Shown piece by piece: positions 8,418 through 16,749 of a stretch of DNA of 64,000 bases. The notes beneath the pieces were generated by a model, which was given only the letters and a program-made list of their open reading frames with translations, was not told the origin of the DNA and searched no databases. The number at the start of each line of letters is the position of its first letter. Positions within the stretch are counted from its first letter, which is position 1. A program made the translations under genes and the position numbers. The DNA comes from Methylovorus glucosotrophus (GTDB taxonomy: Bacteria; Pseudomonadota; Gammaproteobacteria; Burkholderiales; Methylophilaceae): assembly GCF_009858335.1 (NCBI RefSeq), contig NZ_VMSE01000001.1, forward strand, positions 1,116,001-1,180,000, read 5' to 3'.

Positions 8418-8906
8418 ATGAGTTCCTTACCAGAAAACACGGTATTAACCAGCAGGCGCGAGTATGAAGCAGCCCTGACGGCAGTGCTGGCGCATGCCCA
8501 GCACAAGCTGTTTATTTTTGACCCTGATCTGACCTTTGGCGGATTTGAAGCCGCCGAGAATGTCATGCGTCTGAGAGACTTGCTGGTGAGACAGCCCGCT
8601 GCCAAGGTGACCTTGGTATTGCAGGACGCCCGATACCTGCTGGATCGCTGTCCACGGCTTCTCGGTTTGATGCGGCAATATCAGCATGCGATGACAGTCT
8701 ATGAGACGAACGACGAGGGTAAACGCGTGAGTGACAGTTTTGTATTAGCGGATGATCATGCTTACCTGCGGCGATTCCATGTGGACCAGGTGAGATTCAA
8801 ATTCAGCTTGAACGATATTGCTACGGCCAGGTTGCTTGGCTTGCGGTTTGAGGAACTGTTGCAGCTCACTCATCATCAGATCAGTACCACACCCCTGGGG
8901 TTATGA
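8418..8906 (+). CDS. DUF7931-type protein, phospholipase-D-like fold (tentative)
   Basis: A 162-residue protein of unknown function. The pattern KLFIFDPDLTF near residue 35, the later RDLLVRQPAAKVTLVL and the C-terminal FRFEELL-like helix resemble the DUF7931 group of betaproteobacteria, which I recall as having a phospholipase-D-like fold without obvious catalytic HKD motif; none is seen here. The start at ATG 8418 has an AAGG site five bases upstream, while upstream codons overlap roxA. The gene lies 23 bases after roxA and 3 bases before the secretin-like gene, so it is in the same operon. Confidence 0.55.
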   Translation: MSSLPENTVLTSRREYEAALTAVLAHAQHKLFIFDPDLTFGGFEAAENVMRLRDLLVRQPAAKVTLVLQDARYLLDRCPRLLGLMRQYQHAMTVYETNDEGKRVSDSFVLADDHAYLRRFHVDQVRFKFSLNDIATARLLGLRFEELLQLTHHQISTTPLGL

Positions 8907-8909
8907 GAT

Positions 8910-9770
8910 ATGACGCGAATATTGGCTAATTATCGAGGCGCAGGCACGAGCGTCATAAAGTTGCTGCTGCTGATGGGGCTTTTCAGTGCCTCTCCTGCGT
9001 GGGCGCGAACCGAGTTCAAGATGATCACCTTGCAGCATCGCTTTGCGCAGGAGCTGGTACCTATCGTGGCGCCGATGGTGGGCGAGGATGGCAATGCCAG
9101 TGCCATTGATAACCACCTCGTCATCCGCGCATCCCCCGAGCGCATGCAAGCGATAGAAGAGCTAGTGGCCAAGCTGGACACGGCACGCCGCAACATGCGC
9201 ATTACGGTCTCGCATGAAGACATGCAATCGGGTAATCAGCAGAATATTGGCGCGAGTGGCAATGTGCGGATTGGGCAAGGGCAGGTAATCGTGCAGCGAC
9301 GCATGCCGGGAGACCTCCCACCGGAAAACAATCTGAATATTGACCTGGACCAGCGCGAGTACAGCAGGTCGCAGCAAGGCAGTGAGTTTGTCAATGTGGC
9401 AGAAGGCGAACGGGCATTCATACGGGTGGGGCAGCGTGTGCCTTATACCCAGCAATGGCTAGTGCTAACCCAGTCATATGCGCAGCGTATTCGTAATACC
9501 CAGTTTCAGGATATTACGACCGGATTCGCGGTCAGGCCGCGTGCGCTGGGCGATCAAGTCGAAGTTGAAATCACGCCCAGAATTGCGCGAGCGGGGGCAG
9601 GTGGGGTGATTGATTTCGAGGAGCTTTCCACCATTGTGATGGTGAGGCCGGGTGAGTGGCTCGATATCGGTGGCACCATGCAATCTCGCGATGATGTCAG
9701 TCGTGCCATTCTGAATAGTCAGTCTGCAAGCGGCAGTGGCTATAGTCGCCTCATGATTCGGGTAGACTGA
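8910..9770 (+). CDS. secretin-like / NolW-like exported protein
   Basis: A 286-residue protein with a hydrophobic export signal (about residues 14-32, ending SPAWA). The domain at about residues 36-95 looks like a secretin N domain: repeated FAQELVPIVAPMV, LVIRASPERMQAIEELVAKLD. The C-terminal half carries a secretin-like beta-rich segment ending in VRPGEWLDIGG. It is much shorter than a type II or type IV pilus secretin and no other secretion genes are adjacent, so it is probably a periplasmic or outer-membrane accessory protein. It follows the DUF7931 gene by three bases. Confidence 0.6.
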   Translation: MTRILANYRGAGTSVIKLLLLMGLFSASPAWARTEFKMITLQHRFAQELVPIVAPMVGEDGNASAIDNHLVIRASPERMQAIEELVAKLDTARRNMRITVSHEDMQSGNQQNIGASGNVRIGQGQVIVQRRMPGDLPPENNLNIDLDQREYSRSQQGSEFVNVAEGERAFIRVGQRVPYTQQWLVLTQSYAQRIRNTQFQDITTGFAVRPRALGDQVEVEITPRIARAGAGGVIDFEELSTIVMVRPGEWLDIGGTMQSRDDVSRAILNSQSASGSGYSRLMIRVD

Positions 9771-9850
9771 CTGCGCTCTCGCGAAACGTATTTTAAATTA
9801 AAGTTAAATTAAGCTGAGGATGATAAAAACAGTGGTTTTTTTTTTCGGAG

Positions 9851-9869
9851 GTGGTAGAATTTTTACCAC
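9851..9869. other. short inverted repeat upstream of small lipoprotein gene
   Basis: GTGGTA at 9851-9856 pairs with TACCAC at 9864-9869 around a seven-base A/T-rich spacer, just after a T run at about 9836-9845. It lies about 65 bases before the lipoprotein start and may be an operator or a leader hairpin. Confidence 0.3.
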
Positions 9870-9935
9870 TCGGCTTCTTTCACAGGTTTGCCGTACTGGT
9901 TTAACTTATAGACTATATTGTTAAGGGATACAAAA

Positions 9936-10154
9936 ATGACTCGTTCCGCTCTGCTTGCCGCTTTGCTCGCTTTGGCTCTTACCGCTTGCGGTCAAAAAGA
10001 AGAAGCTCCCGCTGAGGCTCCTGCTGTTGAAGCACCAGCTGCTGAAGCTCCTGCCGCTGAAGCACCAGCTGCTGAAGCTCCTGCCGCTGAGGCACCAGCT
10101 GCTGAAGCACCAGCCGCTGAAGCTCCTGCTGCACCAGCTGAAGAAGCTAAGTAA
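9936..10154 (+). CDS. small Ala/Pro/Glu-rich repeat lipoprotein
   Basis: A 72-residue predicted lipoprotein. The signal peptide ends in a lipobox LTAC, with Cys as the lipidated residue after about 16 hydrophobic residues. The mature part is almost only AEAPA pentapeptides (about eight imperfect copies) followed by PAEEAK. Such Pro-Ala spacers are extended and may bridge periplasm or decorate the surface; no function can be assigned. The ATG at 9936 follows an AAGGGA site; an upstream in-frame TTG has none. A strong terminator follows. The repeat also opens long frames on the other strand, which are artefacts. Confidence 0.7.
   Translation: MTRSALLAALLALALTACGQKEEAPAEAPAVEAPAAEAPAAEAPAAEAPAAEAPAAEAPAAEAPAAPAEEAK
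10012..10140 (+). repeat. 15-base tandem repeat encoding AEAPA
   Basis: Imperfect 15-base units of the form GCTGAAGCTCCTGCC occupy most of the mature lipoprotein coding region. Unit changes would keep the frame and only alter spacer length. Confidence 0.8.
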
Positions 10155-10181
10155 GTCTTTCTAGTATTTACTAGCAAAGTA

Positions 10182-10211
10182 AAAAGGCCAACTGCAAAGT
10201 TGGCCTTTTTG
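10182..10211 (+). terminator. Rho-independent terminator of the lipoprotein gene
   Basis: A 12-bp perfect stem, AAAAAGGCCAAC at 10182-10193 and its complement at 10200-10211, encloses a six-base loop and ends in a T run. The A run on the other side could let it also stop minus-strand transcription. Confidence 0.9.
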
Positions 10212-10355
10212 TTTGTCTGTACTCCTGCTAATGCATTGATAAATTTACGATAAACAAGAGCTAATTGCAGGCTGTTGCTTGCATTCAGCACAGAATTAGC
10301 GTGGTCAAGATCACATCTCTAACCCGTCATGGGTAGATAGTTTTCCTGCTTAAAG

Positions 10356-11132
10356 CTAGCGAATATCCCGCCAGTCAAACCCCAGTTCCTGATCAGCAAT
10401 GCTGATCCAATCGCGTTCACAATTGAGTGCCGAAGATAAACAGTCAATGACCAAATCCGGGTGATTGTTCTTTGCACTTAGATGAGCCGCAAGCAAATGT
10501 TGCAGATGGCTCAGATCCAGATTGGCAAGAATAGCGGCCGAGGTTGTATTGTCCAGATGGCCCAGCCGCCCACTCACACGCTTTTTCAGTGGCCAGGCGT
10601 AAGGCCCGTTCATGAGCATATCCAGATCATGATTGCACTCCAGCACCAGGCCATGACAGCCAGACAGCATGGCTTCGATATGCGGTGTGGAGGTGCCGGT
10701 ATCGGTTAATACGCCTAGCTTGGTATTGCCATCATCAAAGGTATATTGCACGGGTTCACGTGCGTCATGCGGGACGGGAAAGGGGTTAACACCCAGGTCT
10801 TGTATGGTGAATGGTACGTGGCTGTCGATGACATGCAGTTCAAACCCGCGCTGTTTGGGCATCAGTCTTTCGACCATGGTAAATGTGCCATGCGTTAGCC
10901 ATACCGGGATGCTGAATTTGTTGGCGAGTTTGAAAACGCCGCCAGCATGGTCATCATGCTCATGGGTAACCAAAATGCCATTCAAACTCTCGGGGGATAT
11001 GCCTGCACGTTGCAGGCGATGAATGGCGTCGCGCAGGCCGAAGCCACAATCCAGTAGCAGGGTGGTATCGCGAGATTGAATCAGCAGTCCGTTGCCGGAG
11101 CTGCCGCTTCCTATGGAGCTGAAACGCATCAT
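10356..11132 (-). CDS. MBL-fold metallo-hydrolase (YycJ/WalJ-like)
   Basis: A 258-residue metallo-beta-lactamase-fold hydrolase. The metal motif THEHDDH (His57, His59, Asp61, His62) is intact, preceded by LLLDCGFG, and later VLTDTGTST and VLECNHD supply further ligands. It resembles the YycJ/WalJ group, linked elsewhere to DNA or RNA processing phosphodiesterases, but its substrate is not known. It lies 48 bases after bamC on the same strand, in the dapA-bamC-MBL arrangement often seen in betaproteobacteria. Confidence 0.85.
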   Translation of the reverse strand: MMRFSSIGSGSSGNGLLIQSRDTTLLLDCGFGLRDAIHRLQRAGISPESLNGILVTHEHDDHAGGVFKLANKFSIPVWLTHGTFTMVERLMPKQRGFELHVIDSHVPFTIQDLGVNPFPVPHDAREPVQYTFDDGNTKLGVLTDTGTSTPHIEAMLSGCHGLVLECNHDLDMLMNGPYAWPLKKRVSGRLGHLDNTTSAAILANLDLSHLQHLLAAHLSAKNNHPDLVIDCLSSALNCERDWISIADQELGFDWRDIR

Positions 11133-11180
11133 GATGCCATGGAGCTTAGCGCCCCATGGCCTGGAAGATCAAGTGCAAAC

Positions 11181-12443
11181 TTACTTCAGTTGTTCGAACA
11201 GCAGGTTCATGATGCGTTTGGCGCTGGCAGACTTGCTCGGCACACCGTCTTTGTCGGTCACGGAGACTTTGGAGCCCGTGCCGTCATCTTCCACCTTCAC
11301 GCGGTATTGACGTTCTGCTTCCTGCTTGGCTTTGTCCTTGTCGCTGCCCCAGAATTTCAGCTTGTCGGTAATACCCTTGTCATCGGCGGGCTTGGCGGCA
11401 GCATCTTTCTTGGCTTCATCATCCTTGTCATCACCCCAGAATTTCAGGCTGTCGATCAAGCCTTTTTTCTTTTGAGGCGTGTCATCAATGTCCACATCGG
11501 AATAGCGCACGTAGAAAATGCCACTGGAGCGGTCGCGGTCTTCTACCACAAAGCCTACGCGGTCCAGTGCCAGGCCGACACGGCGCCAGGCACGGTCAAA
11601 GCTGTCATTGACGGCAAGCGAGACGGTGCCATCGCTATTCTGGTTAAGCTTGGCTCTGACTTCGGTATTGGATGTCGTGATAATGGTGCGCGATTTCTTT
11701 TCTTCCACGCCCAGTTTCACCATCAGGCGACGCAGCAATTCAGCGTCGATATCTTCTGCATCGGCGCGTGCTTCTTCTTTCTTGCTGCGCTTGTAGCCCA
11801 TCTCAACCACGCCGGCGCTGGTGACGACGCGTTCTTTGTTATCGTCCGGAGCATCGCTGACTGAGCGGTGGCTCATATAAATTTCAGTGGTGCCAGTTTC
11901 GGTACCGTTATCCAGACGGGTACGGAATTTCTGGCGGTTTTGCAGGGTATTCAGCTTGTCGAGCCAGCCCTGGAATTTATCCAGGTAATTGCCCTTGTCA
12001 TCCTTGGTCAAGGTGCTGGGGTCTACCCATTCGGTTTCCATCACGCCAGTTTGTGGATTCTCCACACGGACGGAAAAGCCGAGGTCTGCCCAGAATTCAC
12101 GAACAACAGGCCAGATTTTCTCCGGAGGCGCCTGAACAACCAGCCAACGCTGGGCACCCGCGCGCTCCAGACGCACATTGTCAGGGTTGGCTAATACTTT
12201 GACCTGTTCCTCACCTTGCTCAGATTGCCCTTGGGTGTAGTTGGAATAGGTGGTAGAGCCAGGAACGGCATAGGTGTCGTTTGACGAAATCGAGGTCAGA
12301 TCCGGCGGCACTTCAAGCGGGCGTGAACGGCCAGCTGCCTTGTAATCGGATGAAGTGTCGATAAAAGGGATGGAGTCGCAGGCGCTGACAGACAGCGCAA
12401 GTAAGGTCGCGAGTACAAGCGGTTTCAAAGTGAATCGATTCAT
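11181..12443 (-). CDS. bamC: outer membrane protein assembly factor BamC
   Basis: A 420-residue lipoprotein of the BamC (NlpB) family, an accessory part of the BAM complex that inserts beta-barrel proteins into the outer membrane. A signal peptide ends in the lipobox SVSAC (Cys about residue 22), followed by an unstructured N-terminal stretch and two helix-grip domains. The frame extends upstream to 12503, overlapping dapA; the ATG at 12443 begins the signal peptide MNRFTLKPLVLATLLAL and is chosen. It follows dapA by 31 bases, as in many proteobacteria. It is longer than E. coli BamC because of Lys/Asp-rich inserts (about residues 330-380). Confidence 0.85.
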   Translation of the reverse strand: MNRFTLKPLVLATLLALSVSACDSIPFIDTSSDYKAAGRSRPLEVPPDLTSISSNDTYAVPGSTTYSNYTQGQSEQGEEQVKVLANPDNVRLERAGAQRWLVVQAPPEKIWPVVREFWADLGFSVRVENPQTGVMETEWVDPSTLTKDDKGNYLDKFQGWLDKLNTLQNRQKFRTRLDNGTETGTTEIYMSHRSVSDAPDDNKERVVTSAGVVEMGYKRSKKEEARADAEDIDAELLRRLMVKLGVEEKKSRTIITTSNTEVRAKLNQNSDGTVSLAVNDSFDRAWRRVGLALDRVGFVVEDRDRSSGIFYVRYSDVDIDDTPQKKKGLIDSLKFWGDDKDDEAKKDAAAKPADDKGITDKLKFWGSDKDKAKQEAERQYRVKVEDDGTGSKVSVTDKDGVPSKSASAKRIMNLLFEQLK

Positions 12444-12474
12444 GCGGTTTCTCGTCAACTTTCGAGTCAGTGAG

Positions 12475-13347
12475 TTAGATAGAGGCGTTGCCCATGGCGG
12501 CACGCAGCGTCTCGTGATGCTGCGCGGAAAGAGGGACCAGCGGCAGGCGGATGCCTGGGCCTATCAGTCCCATTTCGCCCAATACCCATTTGACCGGGAT
12601 GGGGTTGGCTTCGACAAACAGTTTCTGGTGGAGTGCAAACAACTTGGCATTAATGCTGCGTGTGGTAGCCACATCACCCGCGAGGGCGGCCTTGCACATT
12701 TGCTGCATCAGGCGCGGTGCCACATTGGCCGTCACCGAGATGACGCCATGCGCGCCCATCAGCATCAAGGCAGCGCCAGTGGCATCGTCGCCGCTGTAAA
12801 TGGCAAAGCCGGCAGGGGCGCGCAAAATCAGGTCGGTACCGCGTTCCAAGCTGCCAGTGGCATCCTTGATACCTACAATATTCGGCAGTGCTGCCAGCCG
12901 CAGGGCGGTTTCATTGCTGATATCGCAACCGGTGCGGCCAGGTACGTTGTACAGGATTTGCGGAATATCGACAGCCTCAGCCACGGCCTTGTAATGCTGA
13001 TACAAGCCTTCCTGGGTGGGCTTGTTGTAATAGGGAGCCACCAGCAGGCAGGCGTCAGCGCCCAATTCCTTGGCCTTGCTTGTCAGGTAAATGGCCTCGC
13101 TGGTCGAGTTGGCACCTGTACCAGCGATCACGGGGATACGACCTGCCACTTGCTCAATGGCAGTTTTGATCAGCAGGCAATGTTCATCAAAATCCACGGT
13201 AGGTGATTCGCCAGTGGTACCGACAATCACGATACCGTCGGTGCCTTCCTGCACATGAAAGTCGATTAGGGAACGTAATGCCTGAATATCAAGACCACCA
13301 TCCTCATGCATGGGGGTGGCGATGGCAACAAGACTGCCTTGCAGCAT
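12475..13347 (-). CDS. dapA: 4-hydroxy-tetrahydrodipicolinate synthase
   Basis: A 290-residue TIM-barrel enzyme that condenses pyruvate with aspartate semialdehyde in the lysine and diaminopimelate pathway. All key residues match E. coli numbering: Thr44 and Thr45 in VGTTGES, Tyr133 in LYNVPGRTG and the Schiff-base Lys161 in GIKDATG. The ATG at 13347 gives the usual length; the longer frame to 13410 adds unrelated residues. It heads the dapA-bamC-MBL operon and diverges from the rnfB-like gene. Confidence 0.95.
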   Translation of the reverse strand: MLQGSLVAIATPMHEDGGLDIQALRSLIDFHVQEGTDGIVIVGTTGESPTVDFDEHCLLIKTAIEQVAGRIPVIAGTGANSTSEAIYLTSKAKELGADACLLVAPYYNKPTQEGLYQHYKAVAEAVDIPQILYNVPGRTGCDISNETALRLAALPNIVGIKDATGSLERGTDLILRAPAGFAIYSGDDATGAALMLMGAHGVISVTANVAPRLMQQMCKAALAGDVATTRSINAKLFALHQKLFVEANPIPVKWVLGEMGLIGPGIRLPLVPLSAQHHETLRAAMGNASI

Positions 13348-13417
13348 GATCAACCTGACAATATGAATTAAATCAAAACATTTTAACTTAAAGTAGCCTC
13401 TGTAGAACACGCTTTTT

Positions 13418-13468
13418 GCATATGCTTACATCATATTTGAGCATATGGCGGCTATGGTTGGGCATATG
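13418..13468. repeat. three phased GCATATG copies in the dapA-rnfB intergenic region
   Basis: GCATATG occurs at 13418, 13441 and 13462, at intervals of 23 and 21 bases, about two helical turns. The second and third copies share the longer context GCATATGGC followed by GGC. This looks like an array of regulator sites for the divergent dapA and rnfB-like promoters; the regulator is unknown. Confidence 0.4.
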
Positions 13469-13533
13469 GCTGGCGTGAGCAGGCCCGATATTAGCCATGG
13501 TCTGTTACCGCTTAATTAAAGGGCTCAAGCCTG

Positions 13534-13539
13534 TATAAT
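13534..13539 (+). promoter_or_regulatory. perfect -10 box right before the rnfB-like start
   Basis: TATAAT at 13534-13539 would place the transcription start at about 13546, only five or six bases before the ATG at 13552. A weak -35 (TTAATT at 13512-13517) lies 16 bases upstream. No Shine-Dalgarno sequence is visible, so the mRNA may be leaderless. Confidence 0.5.
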
Positions 13540-13551
13540 CCGTTTCATATC

Positions 13552-14451
13552 ATGTCTGTATCCAAGCCTATTTCCCCCCCGATCTTGCAGCGCCTGCGTC
13601 GACTAGTCGTGGGCAAGTCCATTCCAGCCAGTGCCAATGCACTGCCTGCGCAGGGTGAAACCAGTCCGCTGGTGGCAAGCATTGATGCCATTTTACCCCA
13701 GACGCAATGCACGCAATGTGGCTATCAGGGTTGCAAGCCCTATGCTGAAGCGATTGCGCGGGGCGAGGCCAATATCAATCAATGTCCGCCAGGCGGCGAT
13801 GCGGGGATACGCGCACTCGCCAGTTTATTGCAGCGACCTTACATTCCGCTGAATCCCCAGCATGGCGTACAAAAACCCAAACAGGTTGCCTTCATCGATG
13901 AGCAAACCTGTATCGGCTGCACGCTATGCATACAGGCGTGTCCGGTGGATGCGATATTGGGCGCATCCAAACAGATGCATACCGTGATCGCGGACGAATG
14001 CACCGGCTGCGAGCTTTGCATTGCGCCTTGTCCGGTGGATTGCATCACTATGCAGCCACCGCCTGTCACGCAAAGCCCACGCTGGCGTTATCCTGAATTT
14101 ACCCTGCATGCGCCTGCCGGGCCGCTGGATGTGCATGCAGCCAATAACGCGCGCGAGCGCCATGCGTTCCGTGTGCAGCGGCAAGCGCGTGAACAGGAGG
14201 AGCGGGCACGCAAACTGGCGCAGCGGCGCGCTGCCAGTGCCGCGAATAGCACCACGCAAGATCCGGTCGCTGAACAGGCAGCATTGGCGAAAAAAGCCGC
14301 CATTGCCGCGGCCATGGCCCGGGTTCAGGCACAAAAAGCCGCCTCGGCACCCCGCAATACCGAGGTGCTTAGCCCTACCGTGGCGGCCGAGATTGCGGCC
14401 ATTGAGGCAAGACGTGCGCAGATGAAAAAGACCGATGACAGTGCAGATTGA
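13552..14451 (+). CDS. rsxB: RnfB-like ferredoxin (orphan electron transport complex subunit)
   Basis: A 299-residue iron-sulfur protein of the RnfB/RsxB type. After a short N-terminus comes the four-Cys cluster region [11 protein letters not shown]...CPPGG (about residues 57-85), then two 4Fe-4S motifs [14 protein letters not shown] and [14 protein letters not shown] (about 121-165), and an Ala/Arg/Gln-rich C-terminal tail. Unlike true RnfB it lacks a clear N-terminal membrane helix, and no other Rnf subunit gene is nearby. In betaproteobacteria such an orphan is commonly next to nth, as here, and might supply electrons or clusters; this is inference. Translation may start on a leaderless mRNA. 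Confidence 0.8.
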   Translation: MSVSKPISPPILQRLRRLVVGKSIPASANALPAQGETSPLVASIDAILPQTQCTQCGYQGCKPYAEAIARGEANINQCPPGGDAGIRALASLLQRPYIPLNPQHGVQKPKQVAFIDEQTCIGCTLCIQACPVDAILGASKQMHTVIADECTGCELCIAPCPVDCITMQPPPVTQSPRWRYPEFTLHAPAGPLDVHAANNARERHAFRVQRQAREQEERARKLAQRRAASAANSTTQDPVAEQAALAKKAAIAAAMARVQAQKAASAPRNTEVLSPTVAAEIAAIEARRAQMKKTDDSAD

Positions 14452-14492
14452 ATTTTTAAAACTGCGTCAGCAAACACCATGAGCGCAACCCC

Positions 14493-15125
14493 ATGAATGC
14501 AGAAAAAAGACACGAGATATTCAGGCGCTTGAGTGAGGCCATACCAGAGCCTAAAACCGAGCTGACGCATACATCCACATTTGAATTGCTGATTGCGGTG
14601 ATTCTGTCGGCCCAGGCCACCGACAAGGGTGTCAACATTGCCACGGCAAAGCTGTTTCCGGTGGCCAATACACCACAGGCGATTGTCGATCTTGGGCTGG
14701 AAGGGTTGGAAAGCTATATCAAGACCATAGGCCTCTACCGCAGCAAAGCCAAAAATGTGCTCGCCACCTGCCGCATGCTGGTCGAGCAATACAACAGCGA
14801 AGTGCCGCGCACGCGTGAGGCGCTGGAAAGTCTGCCCGGAGTCGGCCGAAAGACGGCCAATGTGATCCTCAATACGGCATTTGGTGAGGCCACCATTGCC
14901 GTTGATACGCATATTTTCCGGCTGGGCAATCGCATAGGGCTGGCCCCCGGCAAGACCCCGCTGGATGTGGAAAAGAAGTTAATGAAGACCGTCCCCAGGG
15001 AATACATGCAGGATGCTCATCACTTGCTGATCCTGCACGGGCGCTATGTGTGTGTGGCACGCAAGCCAAAATGTGCAGCTTGCGTGATCTACGATCAATG
15101 TGAATACAAGGAAAAAACCGCTTGA
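14493..15125 (+). CDS. nth: endonuclease III
   Basis: A 210-residue DNA glycosylase and AP lyase that removes oxidised pyrimidines in base excision repair. The helix-hairpin-helix LPGVGRKTAN holds the catalytic Lys120 and the following loop holds Asp138, with the same numbering as E. coli. The C-terminal 4Fe-4S cluster motif C-x6-C-x2-C-x5-C is complete (YVCVARKPKCAACVIYDQC). It lies 41 bases after the rnfB-like gene, and its stop overlaps the start of the FIST gene. Confidence 0.95.
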   Translation: MNAEKRHEIFRRLSEAIPEPKTELTHTSTFELLIAVILSAQATDKGVNIATAKLFPVANTPQAIVDLGLEGLESYIKTIGLYRSKAKNVLATCRMLVEQYNSEVPRTREALESLPGVGRKTANVILNTAFGEATIAVDTHIFRLGNRIGLAPGKTPLDVEKKLMKTVPREYMQDAHHLLILHGRYVCVARKPKCAACVIYDQCEYKEKTA

Positions 15126-16186
15126 ATGAAGTCGCGACGGGTCTGGCAGTCGGCAATACGGCACGTCCCGAACTGGCTGCCGAAGCCGTGCAGCAGGCCA
15201 TGCAAAAACTCGGAAATCGCGTTCCGAATAGCGTTTTGCTGTTTTTGACGGAAGAATTCGCCGCCGATCCGCAGCCAGCCATCCGGGCCGCCGCTGCGGC
15301 GGCCAGTTGCCTGCAGGTCATGGGATGCTCGGCCCCCGGCATTTTTACCGAGCAGGATTGGGTGCTGGATACGCCCGCTGCGGCGGCCATGGTATTCAGT
15401 GGTGATGTGACCATGCTGCCCAAACCGGAGGGCCCGGAACTGCGGATGGCACTCACCGCTCCCAACGCGCTCAATACGGTCTGGTTGCAATCACCCGCTT
15501 TGCGTTTTGGCGGGGTCTCCGGCGACGCCACGGGCCAAGGCCCTTTCTCCGTATGGCAGCACGCCAAGGGCACGCCGGTCGGGCATTGCGAAGCTGCGTT
15601 TCGCGGCGTCAATCCTGCGGTGCTGGTGTCGCATGGGTTGCGTATATTGACCTCCATCCAGACCATCGATGCCGCCAGCGACTACGATCTCCTGCAGTTA
15701 AATGCGCAAGCCGCATTGCCGATGTTTCACCTGTCCTTTCCGGATACGGCTCCTTCATCTCACTTGCTGATGGCCATGGTGGCGGATAGTGAAGCCCAGT
15801 TGTTGGCGGGCGATTTTCAGCTGGCGGGTATCGTCTCGGAAAATGCGGCGCAGCAATCGTTGACGCTGACCAAGCCATTGCGCGCAGGGCAAGTGGTGTG
15901 CTGGGGCGTGCGTGCCGCCGATGCCGCCGAAGCCGAGCTGCAAGGCCTTATCGCCAATCAGCTTGCCGCCTGGGGGCGCCAGCCAGCGTTTGGATTGTTT
16001 TTCAGCTGCCTCGGACGCGGGCCCTATCTGTATAACGGCATGGATAGAGACCTGGATGCATTGCGGCTGCGTTGCCCTGGCATGCCCTTGATTGGTTTTT
16101 ATGGCAATGGCGAAATTGCCCCGCATGGACAGGGCAGTGAACTGCTCGAATATTCGGCCGTACTCGGCCTGTTTGCCAAGGATTAG
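15122..16186 (+). CDS. FIST signal transduction protein
   Basis: A 354-residue protein with FIST N and FIST C domains, predicted ligand-sensing modules found in bacterial signalling. Typical features are the N-terminal helix, the GCSAPGIFTE segment, LRILTSIQTIDA, and the late C-terminal FSCLGRGPYLYNGMDRD with GNGEIAP. No membrane segment or output domain is present, so it probably partners another protein. The start is a TTG at 15122 that overlaps the nth stop, with AAGGA nine bases upstream. A second FIST protein lies at 46564-47724. Confidence 0.75.
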   Translation: MNEVATGLAVGNTARPELAAEAVQQAMQKLGNRVPNSVLLFLTEEFAADPQPAIRAAAAAASCLQVMGCSAPGIFTEQDWVLDTPAAAAMVFSGDVTMLPKPEGPELRMALTAPNALNTVWLQSPALRFGGVSGDATGQGPFSVWQHAKGTPVGHCEAAFRGVNPAVLVSHGLRILTSIQTIDAASDYDLLQLNAQAALPMFHLSFPDTAPSSHLLMAMVADSEAQLLAGDFQLAGIVSENAAQQSLTLTKPLRAGQVVCWGVRAADAAEAELQGLIANQLAAWGRQPAFGLFFSCLGRGPYLYNGMDRDLDALRLRCPGMPLIGFYGNGEIAPHGQGSELLEYSAVLGLFAKD

Positions 16187-16188
16187 TC

Positions 16189-16629
16189 ATGGCCTTATTC
16201 AACCCCTCCCGCGATGAAGTCCGGCGTTTCTTTTTTGATAGCTGGGCCAAATATCGCCAGCAGGCAGCATTGACGCCGTTGGAGGCATTGGCGCTGCAAG
16301 TGATGCAGTTGCATCCGGAATACCATGCGGTGCTCGATGCGCCCGAGCGCTATCTGGAGCAGGCGTATTTTCCCGAAATGGGCGAAACCAATCCCTTTTT
16401 GCACATGAGTTTGCATTTATCGGTGCTGGAGCAGCTCTCCATCGACCAGCCGCCCGGCATACGCCTGGCCTATGAGACGCTCAGGCAACGTCACGGCAAT
16501 GAAATGGATGCGCAGCATGATCTGATGGACTGTCTGGCAGAAACCATCTGGCGGGCGCAACGCGATCAGCAGCCGCCGGACGGCATGGCCTATATCGCCT
16601 GTTTCCAGGCCAAGGCCAGGGCAGACTGA
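16189..16629 (+). CDS. DUF1841 family protein
   Basis: A 146-residue soluble protein matching the DUF1841 pattern: FNPSRDEVRRFFFDSW at the N-terminus, HPEYHAVLD and the ETNPFLHMSLHLSVLEQL segment rich in conserved His. The family is common in beta- and gammaproteobacteria and has no known function. It follows the FIST gene by two bases, so it is co-transcribed with nth. Confidence 0.8.
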   Translation: MALFNPSRDEVRRFFFDSWAKYRQQAALTPLEALALQVMQLHPEYHAVLDAPERYLEQAYFPEMGETNPFLHMSLHLSVLEQLSIDQPPGIRLAYETLRQRHGNEMDAQHDLMDCLAETIWRAQRDQQPPDGMAYIACFQAKARAD

Positions 16630-16696
16630 CTAAGTATTGTCCAAGCCAAGGCTTACTTGATGCGAGGTATCAAGGCAGGCTTGCGATGGCCGGATT

Positions 16697-16714
16697 TGCC
16701 AGCCACTGCTGGCA
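16697..16714. other. 7-bp inverted repeat before the ECF sigma gene
   Basis: TGCCAGC at 16697-16703 and GCTGGCA at 16708-16714 are separated by four bases. It lies about 35 bases before the sigma factor start. It may be an operator or a weak terminator for the nth operon; no T run follows. Confidence 0.35.
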
Positions 16715-16749
16715 TGGTGCAAACCCTGCATTTCGTGATTGAATAGCGC

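Noticed and set aside
9992..10291. Minus-strand Ala-Gly-Ser-rich frame opposite the small lipoprotein
   Set aside because: It is the antisense of the AEAPA repeat and runs through the terminator of the lipoprotein gene.
11076..11864. 262-residue plus-strand frame opposite bamC
   Set aside because: bamC has a signal peptide, lipobox and operon context; the antisense frame has no recognisable domain.
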